A DNA stretch of 27,854 nucleotides, taken from the NCBI GenBank assembly GCA_964444795.1, contig CAYUIQ010000106.1:1-27854 (forward strand). Reading direction: 5' to 3'. This DNA is from JABMRP01 sp964444795 (GTDB lineage Bacteria; Planctomycetota; Planctomycetia; Pirellulales; Thermoguttaceae). The translations under genes were made by a program, and so were the position numbers. Below the pieces are notes generated by a model. It saw only the letters and a list, made by a program, of their open reading frames with translations, ran no database searches and was not told where the DNA came from. This document shows positions 1-6,168 of this stretch, one piece after another; positions within the stretch are counted from its first letter, which is position 1; the number at the start of each line of letters is the position of its first letter.

Positions 1-356
1 CGATGTAGGTCGAAACCTAACCACTCACCGTCCCTCGCTTACTCTACCGTGAGCCTTGGCCTGCTCCCTGTATCGAGGAGAGCAACGACTAGGGAACTCG
101 CGCCAAGACGCCAAGACGCAAGGAAAGTGCTGGAGAGGTCACCTAAGATGGTGTCCCACGGCTACGCCGCCGAAGCTGACGCAGGACGATGTTGAGAGGA
201 TTCCGTTGAGGTCATGCGTATTCCTTCAGCGGCCGCTTTTCGGGGCCATTCCCAGCCTGCCGACTCTGCCGGTGGGCAACAAATGGCTTGACCTGTACGC
301 AATAATGGCTATCGTTGAGGAAGACTAACGAATGCGCATCCCCAGGAGCACCCCTC
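1..356. other. Left-edge intergenic stretch
   Basis: No convincing gene is visible before the PAAR gene. One open frame on the plus strand (56-328) lacks any recognisable domain, has mixed composition and starts from TTG, so I do not call it. A short tandem repeat, GCCAAGAC twice, lies at 102-117. The last 13 bases before the PAAR start carry its ribosome-binding site. Confidence 0.5.
344..348 (+). promoter_or_regulatory. Ribosome binding site of the PAAR gene
   Basis: AGGAG lies 8 nt before the ATG at 357. It selects this start over the upstream in-frame start at 315, which would add a 14-residue extension with no PAAR similarity. Confidence 0.7.
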
Positions 357-656
357 ATGAGCAAACCGGCGGCCCGGATGGGCGATATGACGGCGCATGG
401 CGGCTCGATTGTGGTGGGATTGCCGACGGTTCTGATCGGCGGGCAACCTGCCGCGCGGCTGGGGGATATGCATGTCTGTCCGATGGTGACCCCCGGTTTG
501 CCGCCGATTCCACACGTGGGCGGCCCTGTCACGCTGGGAAGCGCAACCGTTCTGATTGGTGGTCAGCCAGCCGCCCGAATGGGTGATATGTGTACGTGTG
601 TTGGCCCCCCCGATACGATCGCGCTCGGGTGCCCAACGGTTTTGATCGGGGGCTGA
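357..656 (+). CDS. PAAR domain protein (secretion-system spike tip)
   Basis: The 99-aa product is almost entirely PAAR repeat. The block PAAR-(M/L)-GDM occurs three times (near residues 4, 31 and 71), and the block (P/A)TVLIGG also three times (near 23, 63 and 93). H14, H39, C41 and C81 are candidate zinc ligands. PAAR proteins form the sharp metal-binding cone that caps VgrG-type spikes of type VI secretion systems and related contractile injection machines. The length matches stand-alone PAAR proteins with no toxin extension. No VgrG, Hcp, sheath or effector gene is visible in the window, so any partner cluster lies to the left or elsewhere. The next gene is on the opposite strand. The family call is firm; the machine it serves is unknown. 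Confidence 0.9.
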   Translation: MSKPAARMGDMTAHGGSIVVGLPTVLIGGQPAARLGDMHVCPMVTPGLPPIPHVGGPVTLGSATVLIGGQPAARMGDMCTCVGPPDTIALGCPTVLIGG

Positions 657-742
657 CGAAAGATTAAGGGGCACTTGAGAGCGGCGCTTGCGGTAGCTAC
701 GACAGTGTGTTACGCAATTCGCAGGGCCATGAATAATCCGGG

Positions 743-1444
743 CTAGGCCGCCTTGCGACGTCGCTTCCAGACGAAGGCCACCCCGAAAGTGGCAAGAAGG
801 GACAGCAGGGCGACGGTTCCGGAGGGTTCGGGGATAACACGGGTACTTCCATCGAGAAAGGTGTCAAACCCGTCGAATTCGTAAACCCTGGGTCCAACGG
901 CGCGATAATCGGTCCAAGAAGCCTGGATGAATTCAGCCCGGAAATACTGCGCATCCACGGGCGTCACATCCAACTCAATGTGCCCCCAACCCGGACCGTA
1001 GGTGTATCCCGGACCGGTGTCGTAAACCTCCGACCACGGACCACCGGAACTGCTGCTCGAATAGAGCGTGAATTGCTTAAACGCCCTGCGGTCCATTCCT
1101 TCATTGTAGGCGTGCAGGGCGAAACTGCGTAACGTAACCGGGTCCGGCGTGTGCCACTCGACGTAGTGCGTGAACCCCTCAGGAACGCTTACCCATCCCG
1201 GTAAGTAGTCCCTGAAAAGTGTGACCGTCGCTCCGATGTTGGCATACGCTCCACCAAACATGTCCCGGACGTCGGAGCGATAGCTGGAGCTGTAATAGAG
1301 TGCGCCACTGGTGCCGTCCACGGAACTCCCCTGGCTGATGTCCCAGAGATCCGTGTACGAAAACGGCTCCGCCGCGGAGATTCCCGGAAGGAGAAGGACC
1401 GCCACCGCCAAACCGCCCAGACCAAAACAAGATCGTCTCATCAT
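743..1444 (-). CDS. PEP-CTERM sorting domain protein
   Basis: This 233-aa exported protein starts MMRRSCFGLGG followed by a hydrophobic Sec signal ending near residue 25 (AAEP). The mature part (about 26-200) is rich in Tyr, Ser, Gly and Trp. It has a beta-sandwich look, with phrases such as FALHAYNEG and FTLYSSSSSGGPWSEVYDTG that recall discoidin-like (F5/8 C) carbohydrate-binding modules. The C-terminus is a textbook PEP-CTERM signal: IPEPS, about 18 hydrophobic residues, then WKRRRKAA. Such tails are recognised by an exosortase, which is not in the window. The double ATG is preceded by AAAGGG about 11 nt upstream. It lies 324 nt downstream of the histidine kinase on the same strand and probably has its own promoter. 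The ligand and role are unknown. Confidence 0.88.
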   Translation of the reverse strand: MMRRSCFGLGGLAVAVLLLPGISAAEPFSYTDLWDISQGSSVDGTSGALYYSSSYRSDVRDMFGGAYANIGATVTLFRDYLPGWVSVPEGFTHYVEWHTPDPVTLRSFALHAYNEGMDRRAFKQFTLYSSSSSGGPWSEVYDTGPGYTYGPGWGHIELDVTPVDAQYFRAEFIQASWTDYRAVGPRVYEFDGFDTFLDGSTRVIPEPSGTVALLSLLATFGVAFVWKRRRKAA

Positions 1445-1529
1445 ATCGTCTACCCTTTCTCAAACCCCCTTCGCGAGGTGGGAAAGTACTCAAGTAGCCG
1501 AATCAAACGAGCTTTCAGCATACTATTCC

Positions 1530-1557
1530 ACTGTAATCAGCCAATTGTGCCAGTCAA
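1530..1557 (-). promoter_or_regulatory. Possible sigma70-type promoter for the 743-1444 gene
   Basis: On the minus strand TTGACT (1552-1557) and TACAGT (1530-1535) are separated by 16 nt, in an AT-richer stretch about 85 nt before the start codon. The -10 box matches the consensus at only four of six positions, so this is tentative. Confidence 0.35.
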
Positions 1558-1700
1558 TAATAAACCACGGAAGAATCCGCAAATTCCCTGACACTACAAC
1601 GCTAAGTGTAACCCGCCGTAAACGCCCTGCATGGACGTTTGCCTTCAGACATGGATGCATCTAGCCGAGAAATATCCTGAAGAACCATCTGCCACGACCA

Positions 1701-1753
1701 GGCGGGCACCGACCCAAAGGGACTCGCGGGTCGATCCGTCGGCAGTGCCCGCC
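1701..1753 (-). terminator. Strong hairpin after the histidine kinase gene
   Basis: GGCGGGCAC (1701-1709) pairs perfectly with GTGCCCGCC (1745-1753), and inside it CGACCC (1710-1715) pairs with GGGTCG (1728-1733). The structure starts 15 nt past the kinase stop codon on the minus strand. No T-run follows, so it may end or stabilise the transcript without being a classical intrinsic terminator. Confidence 0.45.
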
Positions 1754-1768
1754 CGGAGTCGACAACGG

Positions 1769-3013
1769 TCAGGCATCGCCGTCGTGTGGCGGGTTCAGCG
1801 GCAGAACCAACGAGAAGGTGGTTCCCTCACCCGGCTTGCTTCGGCCGTTGATCGTGCCGCCGTGGTTCTCGATGATCCCGTAGGAGATGCTCAACCCCAG
1901 GCCGGTTCCACCTTCGTCGGACCGCGTGGTGTAGAAGGGATCGAACACACGGCCGAGTTGTTCCTCGCTCATGCCGCATCCCCGATCCTCGACGTGGGCG
2001 TGGATAGCGCCGTGCGCCGATTCGATGCGCACCGACACTCGATCCCCCGGCTTGGAGGCTTGGACGGCGTTGTGGATCAGGTTGACGAAGACTTGTTCCA
2101 TTTCCGTCGGGTTGCTGACAATATCGGGCAAATCGTCTTCCAGGCGCAGATCGACGGCGACGCTTCTCTCGACGGCCAGGGCGTGGGTCAGGTCTCGCGC
2201 TCGCCCGGCGGCCTTACGGAGATCGTTGGGCCATTTTTGCCTCGACTGTTCGCGGCCGAATTGGAGCACGCTCTTGACGATCCGGCTGCATCGCCGCGCC
2301 TGGGATTCGATTTCGCGGAGGGCCTCGGTGACCGTTCCCATGCCGTCGGGTTGCCCCAGCAATCGTTTGGCGGCTCCGGCAAACAGCGTGATGGCCCCCA
2401 GCGGATTATTGATTTCGTGGGCGATTCCCGCGGCCAGGGTACCGATCGAGGCGAGCCGTTCGGCCCGCCTGAGGGTTTCCTCGGCCTGTTTGCGTTCCTT
2501 GCTTTCCCGCTTCAGTTGCGCGTTGGCTTCGGCCAGCTCGGCCGTTCGCTCGGCGACGCGCCGCTCCAATTCGTCGTGTGCCGCTTGCAGTGCCCTTTCG
2601 GCCCGCCGGCGCTCTTGGATATCTTCCCACTGGCGCAACACGCGCTCGGCGGTTCGCGGAACGTCGGCCAGCGCGGCGCTCGATTTGACGACGTAGTCCA
2701 GCGCGCCGGCCTTCATCGCGTCGACCGCCGCCTGTTCGTTCCCGAAACTAGTCATCACCATGACGGGGAACGGGACTTCGCCCGCCGGGAGTAGTTCCGT
2801 GCCCAGCCCTTCCGGGAGCAGCAGATCGGTGATGACCAACTCGGGTGTGAACTCGGCCAGCCGACTTCGCGCCTCGGCGAGCGTGTGGACGATGGTCAGT
2901 TCCGCTTGCGGGGCACTCGACAGGAAAGCGCGCCGAATCACCTCGGCGTGTCCCGTGTCGTCCTCCACCAAGAGAACGTGAACCGCCTTTCCGCTGAGCA
3001 GATTTCCCGTCAT
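1769..3013 (-). CDS. Hybrid receiver-sensor histidine kinase
   Basis: This is a 414-aa soluble signalling protein with no membrane segment. Residues 10-125 form a receiver domain with acidic pocket E17/D18/D19, phospho-acceptor D63, T88 and K110. Residues about 128-188 are a charged coiled coil. The HisKA domain follows, with H199 in AHEINNPL. The HATPase_c domain has an N-box with N311 and N315, a G1 box at D343-GCGM and a G2 box GGTGLGL at 368-374. All catalytic residues expected of an active kinase are present. The N-terminal receiver probably replaces a sensory domain, so kinase activity would be set by phosphotransfer. It starts 6 nt after the stop of the receiver gene at 3020-3475, implying one operon and probably one pathway. 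No DNA-binding output partner is adjacent. The start has only a weak GAGAG-type binding site. Confidence 0.92.
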   Translation of the reverse strand: MTGNLLSGKAVHVLLVEDDTGHAEVIRRAFLSSAPQAELTIVHTLAEARSRLAEFTPELVITDLLLPEGLGTELLPAGEVPFPVMVMTSFGNEQAAVDAMKAGALDYVVKSSAALADVPRTAERVLRQWEDIQERRRAERALQAAHDELERRVAERTAELAEANAQLKRESKERKQAEETLRRAERLASIGTLAAGIAHEINNPLGAITLFAGAAKRLLGQPDGMGTVTEALREIESQARRCSRIVKSVLQFGREQSRQKWPNDLRKAAGRARDLTHALAVERSVAVDLRLEDDLPDIVSNPTEMEQVFVNLIHNAVQASKPGDRVSVRIESAHGAIHAHVEDRGCGMSEEQLGRVFDPFYTTRSDEGGTGLGLSISYGIIENHGGTINGRSKPGEGTTFSLVLPLNPPHDGDA

Positions 3014-3019
3014 GTCACG

Positions 3020-3475
3020 TCAGTCTCTCGTCTCCGACCAGGGATACCGGTTCCACGCCAGCCAGTAGAACCCCAGCGATGCCATCATCTCGCTAAAATC
3101 GGCGAATCCGATGGGTTTGACCAGATAACTATTGGCGTGATACTCGTACGCCCGGGCAATGTCCCGCTCGGTTTCCGACGACGTAAGAACCACCACGGGG
3201 ACGCTGGCCAAACGGTCGGTCGTCTTGATGGTGCGAAGGACTTCCAGGCCGTCGATCTTGGGAAGCCTCAAGTCCAGCAAGATCAGGTGAGGGTGGGGAC
3301 TCGTCTGGGGATCTTCGTAGTCGCCCCGCCGCAAGAGATAGTCCAAGGCGGCTTCTCCGTCTTCGACCAGATGGACGACGTTGGCCACGCGGTGTCTCTG
3401 GAAGTTCCGAGCAACCAGATGGGCGTGATCCTGATTATCTTCGACGTGCAAGACAACGATCGGTTCGCCATGCAT
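3020..3475 (-). CDS. Stand-alone response regulator (Rcp1-like receiver)
   Basis: This 151-aa protein is a single receiver domain with no output domain. Its pocket is E12/D13, the phospho-acceptor is D68 in LILLDLRLPKIDG, and T98 and K120 (followed by P121) complete the switch. The insertion DYEDPQTSPHPHLILLDL and the motif VLTSSETERDIARAYEYHANSYLVKP are typical of small receivers related to cyanobacterial phytochrome partner Rcp1. Such proteins shuttle phosphoryl groups or bind protein partners rather than DNA. It is the first gene of a two-gene operon with the receiver-kinase, 6 nt apart, and is the obvious candidate to exchange phosphate with H199 of that kinase. The ATG is preceded by GGAG at 9 nt spacing. 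Confidence 0.92.
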   Translation of the reverse strand: MHGEPIVVLHVEDNQDHAHLVARNFQRHRVANVVHLVEDGEAALDYLLRRGDYEDPQTSPHPHLILLDLRLPKIDGLEVLRTIKTTDRLASVPVVVLTSSETERDIARAYEYHANSYLVKPIGFADFSEMMASLGFYWLAWNRYPWSETRD

Positions 3476-3830
3476 CTCTTGTCGCTCCGCCAGAGGTTTT
3501 CCCTATGATAACCGGGCTGGATGCCAATAGCAGTGCCTCAAATATAGCAAATCGTCTTACCGCCAGAAAGATACGCGGCGACCCCACGGACGCGGGGGAG
3601 GGGTGTGGCGACCGTGTATTGCACGGCACGGTCGATCCGGTCGTCAAACGCTTCCGCCGCCCGCTTGACATCTTCGCGGAAGAAGAGAAGGTTCGTCTCC
3701 CGCCGTGGGGAAACGAACCTTGTAGCAAGCGTGCGGATGAGGGATCGATCAACGCGACGATGAACCGTGCGACCGTGATCGGCGGTCCCGGCGGTTGCCT
3801 CAAGGGACCTTGCGGACACGTGCCCGGCCG
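3476..3830. other. Intergenic region between response regulator and pilin-like gene
   Basis: This 355-nt stretch has open frames on both strands (up to 122 aa) with no recognisable domain, low-complexity composition and no binding sites, so none is called. It contains a perfect 9-bp hairpin placed downstream of the pilin-like gene. The part next to the response regulator is AT-richer (around 3505-3560) and should hold the operon promoter, but I could not pick clear hexamers. Confidence 0.5.
3688..3721 (-). terminator. Putative terminator hairpin downstream of the pilin-like gene
   Basis: AAGGTTCGT (3688-3696) pairs perfectly with ACGAACCTT (3713-3721), and inner CCC/GGG pairing is possible. 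On the minus strand the stem is followed by the pyrimidine tract CTCTTCTTCC, a weak version of a terminator U-tract. It lies about 110 nt past the pilin-like stop codon. Confidence 0.45.
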
Positions 3831-4118
3831 TTATTGGCCGCAGGTATTGCAGATTTGGGGGGCGCTCAGGCTGTCGCCACAGCAATCGGGATCATCCAGC
3901 GGGCAACCCGAAGGATCACATCCCGGGTTGTCACAGCACACTTCGATCGACTCGATGCAGTTGGCCAGATCGATCAGTTCGCAATTCAAGGCGTCGCGAA
4001 CGGCCGACAGGCCGCCAATGATTCCAATGACCAAGAGTGAAATGAGTAGAATCCACTCGAATGTAAGGACGCCGCGGCGCCTACGAGTTTTCTTGCCCGT
4101 TCGGTCTGTCGTCTTCAT
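3831..4118 (-). CDS. Cysteine-rich Flp pilin-like small protein
   Basis: This 95-aa protein has a basic leader (residues 1-15, ending RRRR) and then G16-V17-L-T-F-E21. The hydrophobic helix that follows spans about 22-40. Gly at the cleavage position and Glu at +5 are hallmarks of type IV/Flp prepilins cut by a TadV/PilD-type peptidase, giving a mature pilin of about 79 residues. The rest is unusual: an acidic tail with ten cysteines (46, 54, 61, 62, 67, 72, 79, 80, 90, 93), including two CC pairs. Ordinary Flp pilins lack such a tail, so it may form disulfides or bind metal. The start is fixed by AGGAG 9 nt upstream; an in-frame upstream extension to 4220 lacks pilin features. No Tad assembly genes are nearby. 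The pilin-like class is well supported; assembly into a fibre is inference. Confidence 0.8.
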   Translation of the reverse strand: MKTTDRTGKKTRRRRGVLTFEWILLISLLVIGIIGGLSAVRDALNCELIDLANCIESIEVCCDNPGCDPSGCPLDDPDCCGDSLSAPQICNTCGQ

Positions 4119-4127
4119 CCGCTGTGT

Positions 4128-4132
4128 CTCCT
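4128..4132 (-). promoter_or_regulatory. Ribosome binding site of the pilin-like gene
   Basis: The minus strand reads AGGAG with 9 nt to the ATG at 4118. This selects the 95-aa form, whose leader fits a prepilin, over a 129-aa form beginning at 4220. Confidence 0.7.
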
Positions 4133-4509
4133 GAGGCGTGTAAGGCCAGAAAAAGTGATGGTGCTGCCTGGTTGAAATGGTGTGAAATGGTGTGGGACAG
4201 AACCGCATATCCCGGGCCAAATTTCGTTAAAGTAGGTAATTTACGTGGAATGCGGTGCAATGTGGCTCCGTGCAACGAGTTGTGTTCGGTCGTCATTCAG
4301 CCACCTCAGCGTCCAACCGCTGGTCCATTAAGAATCCGCAACACACGCGTCCATCAAGCGTTTCAAAAAGTGGACATCAATGCTCAGTTGGCCTATCACG
4401 GTGGGCCGTTACAGCCAGATCATGTTTCCCATTCGATACAATCGAACTCCGCCGAGAAGTGGGCGGGTCGTCAGAAGGGACGCCTGCGGGAAGGATTGGC
4501 GACGAAGAA

Positions 4510-4537
4510 GAGCGTCTGCGATAGGGGGCAGACGCTC
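4510..4537 (-). terminator. Perfect 10-bp hairpin, possible terminator
   Basis: GAGCGTCTGC (4510-4519) pairs with GCAGACGCTC (4528-4537) across an 8-nt loop. On the minus strand it is followed by TTCTTCGTC. It lies about 195 nt past the stop codon of the 4732-5853 gene, so it may be a back-up terminator. Confidence 0.45.
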
Positions 4538-4648
4538 CGCGGCGGTCGAAGACCCGTCAAGGTAGCCTGGATACGCGTGCAGAGAAGCCTCGCTACGCGA
4601 CAGGGCAGGCCAGTGCCACGCGCTTCGGAATCGCCCAAGAAACGTGTT

Positions 4649-4673
4649 AGCCCCGGCACAGGTGCCCGGGGCT
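4649..4673 (-). terminator. GC-rich hairpin after PEP-CTERM gene
   Basis: AGCCCCGG-CAC (4649-4659) pairs with GTGC-C-CGGGGCT (4662-4673) with one bulged base and a 2-nt loop. It lies about 60 nt past the stop codon at 4732. The T-run is poor. A similar CCCCCGGC/GCCGGGGG hairpin closes the gene at 23015-26290, so this may be a repeated intergenic hairpin type in this genome. Confidence 0.5.
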
Positions 4674-4731
4674 GACGCGGAATGGTTCTGAATCGACTCG
4701 GAAGCGCGTTGGCTAGTCTCGCGTTGCCGTA

Positions 4732-5853
4732 CTAGGCGGCTTTTCGTCGCCGGCGACGTACGGCCCAGCAGGCGGCCAGCAGGCCACCGGAGGTGAGCAT
4801 GGCCAGCACGGAGGGTTCGGGGATTTCCGGCATCGTCATCTGTTGCGCGACGAAGTTAAGCAGCAACGTGCCGTTATTGACGTTCTGATTCGAGCCAGCA
4901 CCCGGATCCACGAAGAACTCCGAAAAGACTGTGTCCCCTACAACCATCACCGCACCGGCGGTTTCCGTGATCGTATGGGGCTGAATTTCCATCGCGAAGT
5001 AACTTGACGTAACTTGCTCGTTTCGCCAAGCGATCTCATGGCTCCATTCCCCAGGAACGACAATCGAGTTGTAGGTGACCGACAAGAGAGGGCCCGCCTC
5101 GGGATCGGTCGCCTCAGGATCGGTCGGGCCATTTGTTACATCCCAACCCGTCCCGTCGCTGAAATACGGAAAACGCCCGTGAACCAACTCGCTATTCGCC
5201 GACCAATCTTCGAAATGTCCGTACTGGCCAATAGGCCACTCGGATGGACTGGTTCCGTTGATACTACCCGCTCGACCCGCGTTGGTCGTATCCAGCGCAT
5301 CGAGCACGTCGTTTGCCATTTGGATGACGCTCGGATCGTTCACGTACGTTGTGCCGGACAACTGCGTGTACTGCGAATCCACGACCAGCACCAGGCACCC
5401 CCCCCTCCTCACGAAATCCGCGATCGCGTCGTACTCTGCTTGTTGTTCCGCCAGAGTCCCAACCAGTGGTTTCACTTCGCTCATGATCAGCAGATCGAGA
5501 CCATCCAACGCTCCGCCTCGGGCATCGTCGATTGCGTTGGCCGGCGTGCTGATCTGCACGTCGATTTCATTATTGTCGTTTCCGTCGGGCCAGGAGTACG
5601 ACCCTCCGGTCGGGTCGAGCAGCGCGTTCGGATCGTCCAGAGCCGCGCGGATGCTGTCGTAGTAATCGGAGCCGCCGACGTTCGGACCCAAGAAAGGACG
5701 CTTCTGGCTTGATACGTTCGACAGACCGGTTCGGTCCTCGCTAAACGCACCAATCGTAAACGTATCGGCGTTGGCCGTATCGCTAATCGCCCAGCAGGCC
5801 GCGCCGGCGATTAGAATCCCGAGAAAATACGCGCGCATTCGAATGTTCGCCAT
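4732..5853 (-). CDS. PEP-CTERM sorting domain protein with GATase/ThuA-like region
   Basis: The 373-aa product starts MANIRMRAYFLGILIAGAAC, a Sec signal ending near TANA-DTF. An in-frame upstream ATG at 5913 would add 20 polar residues in front of the signal, so I prefer 5853. Residues about 115-165 (LDLLIMSEVKPL, then IADFVRRGGCLVLVVDS) look like the glycine-rich strand-turn of class I glutamine-amidotransferase-like or ThuA-like folds. These are often non-catalytic, and I see no nucleophile elbow I would defend. The C-terminus is a PEP-CTERM tail: MPEIPEPSVLAML, hydrophobic stretch, VRRRRRKAA. It stands alone on the minus strand, divergent from the spermidine-synthase-like gene. The function of the exported domain is unknown. 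Confidence 0.85.
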   Translation of the reverse strand: MANIRMRAYFLGILIAGAACWAISDTANADTFTIGAFSEDRTGLSNVSSQKRPFLGPNVGGSDYYDSIRAALDDPNALLDPTGGSYSWPDGNDNNEIDVQISTPANAIDDARGGALDGLDLLIMSEVKPLVGTLAEQQAEYDAIADFVRRGGCLVLVVDSQYTQLSGTTYVNDPSVIQMANDVLDALDTTNAGRAGSINGTSPSEWPIGQYGHFEDWSANSELVHGRFPYFSDGTGWDVTNGPTDPEATDPEAGPLLSVTYNSIVVPGEWSHEIAWRNEQVTSSYFAMEIQPHTITETAGAVMVVGDTVFSEFFVDPGAGSNQNVNNGTLLLNFVAQQMTMPEIPEPSVLAMLTSGGLLAACWAVRRRRRKAA

Positions 5854-6168
5854 GATAGTCCAATCTCTCAGTTGTTGCTTCTCGTTCCTAGAAGACAAGA
5901 AATACGCATTCATTGCATGTTTCTCATGCCTCTTAGTCTATCCTACTTACCCAAACTACTGAATCAACCACCCGGTTAGGGGGAATGAGCCGTGGCGAGG
6001 TCGTGTCCCCTGCTTTACCCACAGATCCGGGCTTGCCGCGGAGCCCTCCCGCGGGAATCCGGCATTATCTGGGACACAACGGCTGCGGCCTGAGGTAGAA
6101 TTGCCTGGCCAGCGGACCGAGCAAGATTCGCTCCTGCGCTCGATTACCTTGCTTCGAGGCGGTATTTC
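5854..6168. other. Divergent intergenic region
   Basis: This 315-nt gap separates the minus-strand PEP-CTERM gene from the plus-strand operon at 6169. It holds a possible promoter for the former and a small CCGCGG/CCGCGG hairpin (6036-6054). A TAGAAT box at 6096-6101 could serve the plus-strand operon, with only a poor upstream partner (GGGACA, 19-nt spacing). GAGGCGG about 8 nt before 6169 is a plausible ribosome-binding site. Confidence 0.45.
5940..5967 (-). promoter_or_regulatory. Possible promoter of the 4732-5853 gene
   Basis: On the minus strand TTGATT (5962-5967) is followed after 16 nt by TAGGAT (5940-5945), in the AT-rich part of the divergent intergenic region. Each box matches the consensus at four or five of six positions. 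Confidence 0.35.

Larger units (their letters stand above)
1445..1768. other. Intergenic region between PEP-CTERM gene and histidine kinase
   Basis: This 324-nt gap has no supported gene. The end near the PEP-CTERM start is AT-rich and holds a possible promoter. The other end holds a strong hairpin just past the kinase stop codon. A plus-strand open frame crossing it is the antisense shadow of the kinase. Confidence 0.5.
4119..4731. other. 613-nt intergenic region
   Basis: No gene is supported here. A 183-codon plus-strand frame (4124-4675) overlaps the pilin-like gene and has unbiased codon use and no domain. The region holds a perfect 10-nt tandem repeat (AAATGGTGTG twice, 4175-4194) in the pilin upstream region, and two strong hairpins (4510-4537, 4649-4673) on the 3' side of the PEP-CTERM gene at 4732. 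Base composition is more AT-rich than in coding parts near 4200-4300. Confidence 0.5.

Noticed and set aside
56..328. 90-codon frame upstream of the PAAR gene
   Set aside because: TTG start, no domain, and atypical mixed composition with a short tandem repeat inside.
1538..1558. Sigma54-like TGGCAC sequence on the minus strand upstream of the 743-1444 gene
   Set aside because: No TTGC element at the required 5-nt spacing; a sigma70-type reading fits slightly better.
1631..2794. 387-codon plus-strand frame
   Set aside because: It is wholly antisense to the receiver-kinase, whose motifs are all present. It has no domain and arises from high GC at third positions.
4124..4675. 183-codon plus-strand frame in the largest intergenic region
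   Set aside because: It has no binding site and unbiased codon use, overlaps the start region of the pilin-like gene, and contains two hairpins placed as terminators of a minus-strand gene.
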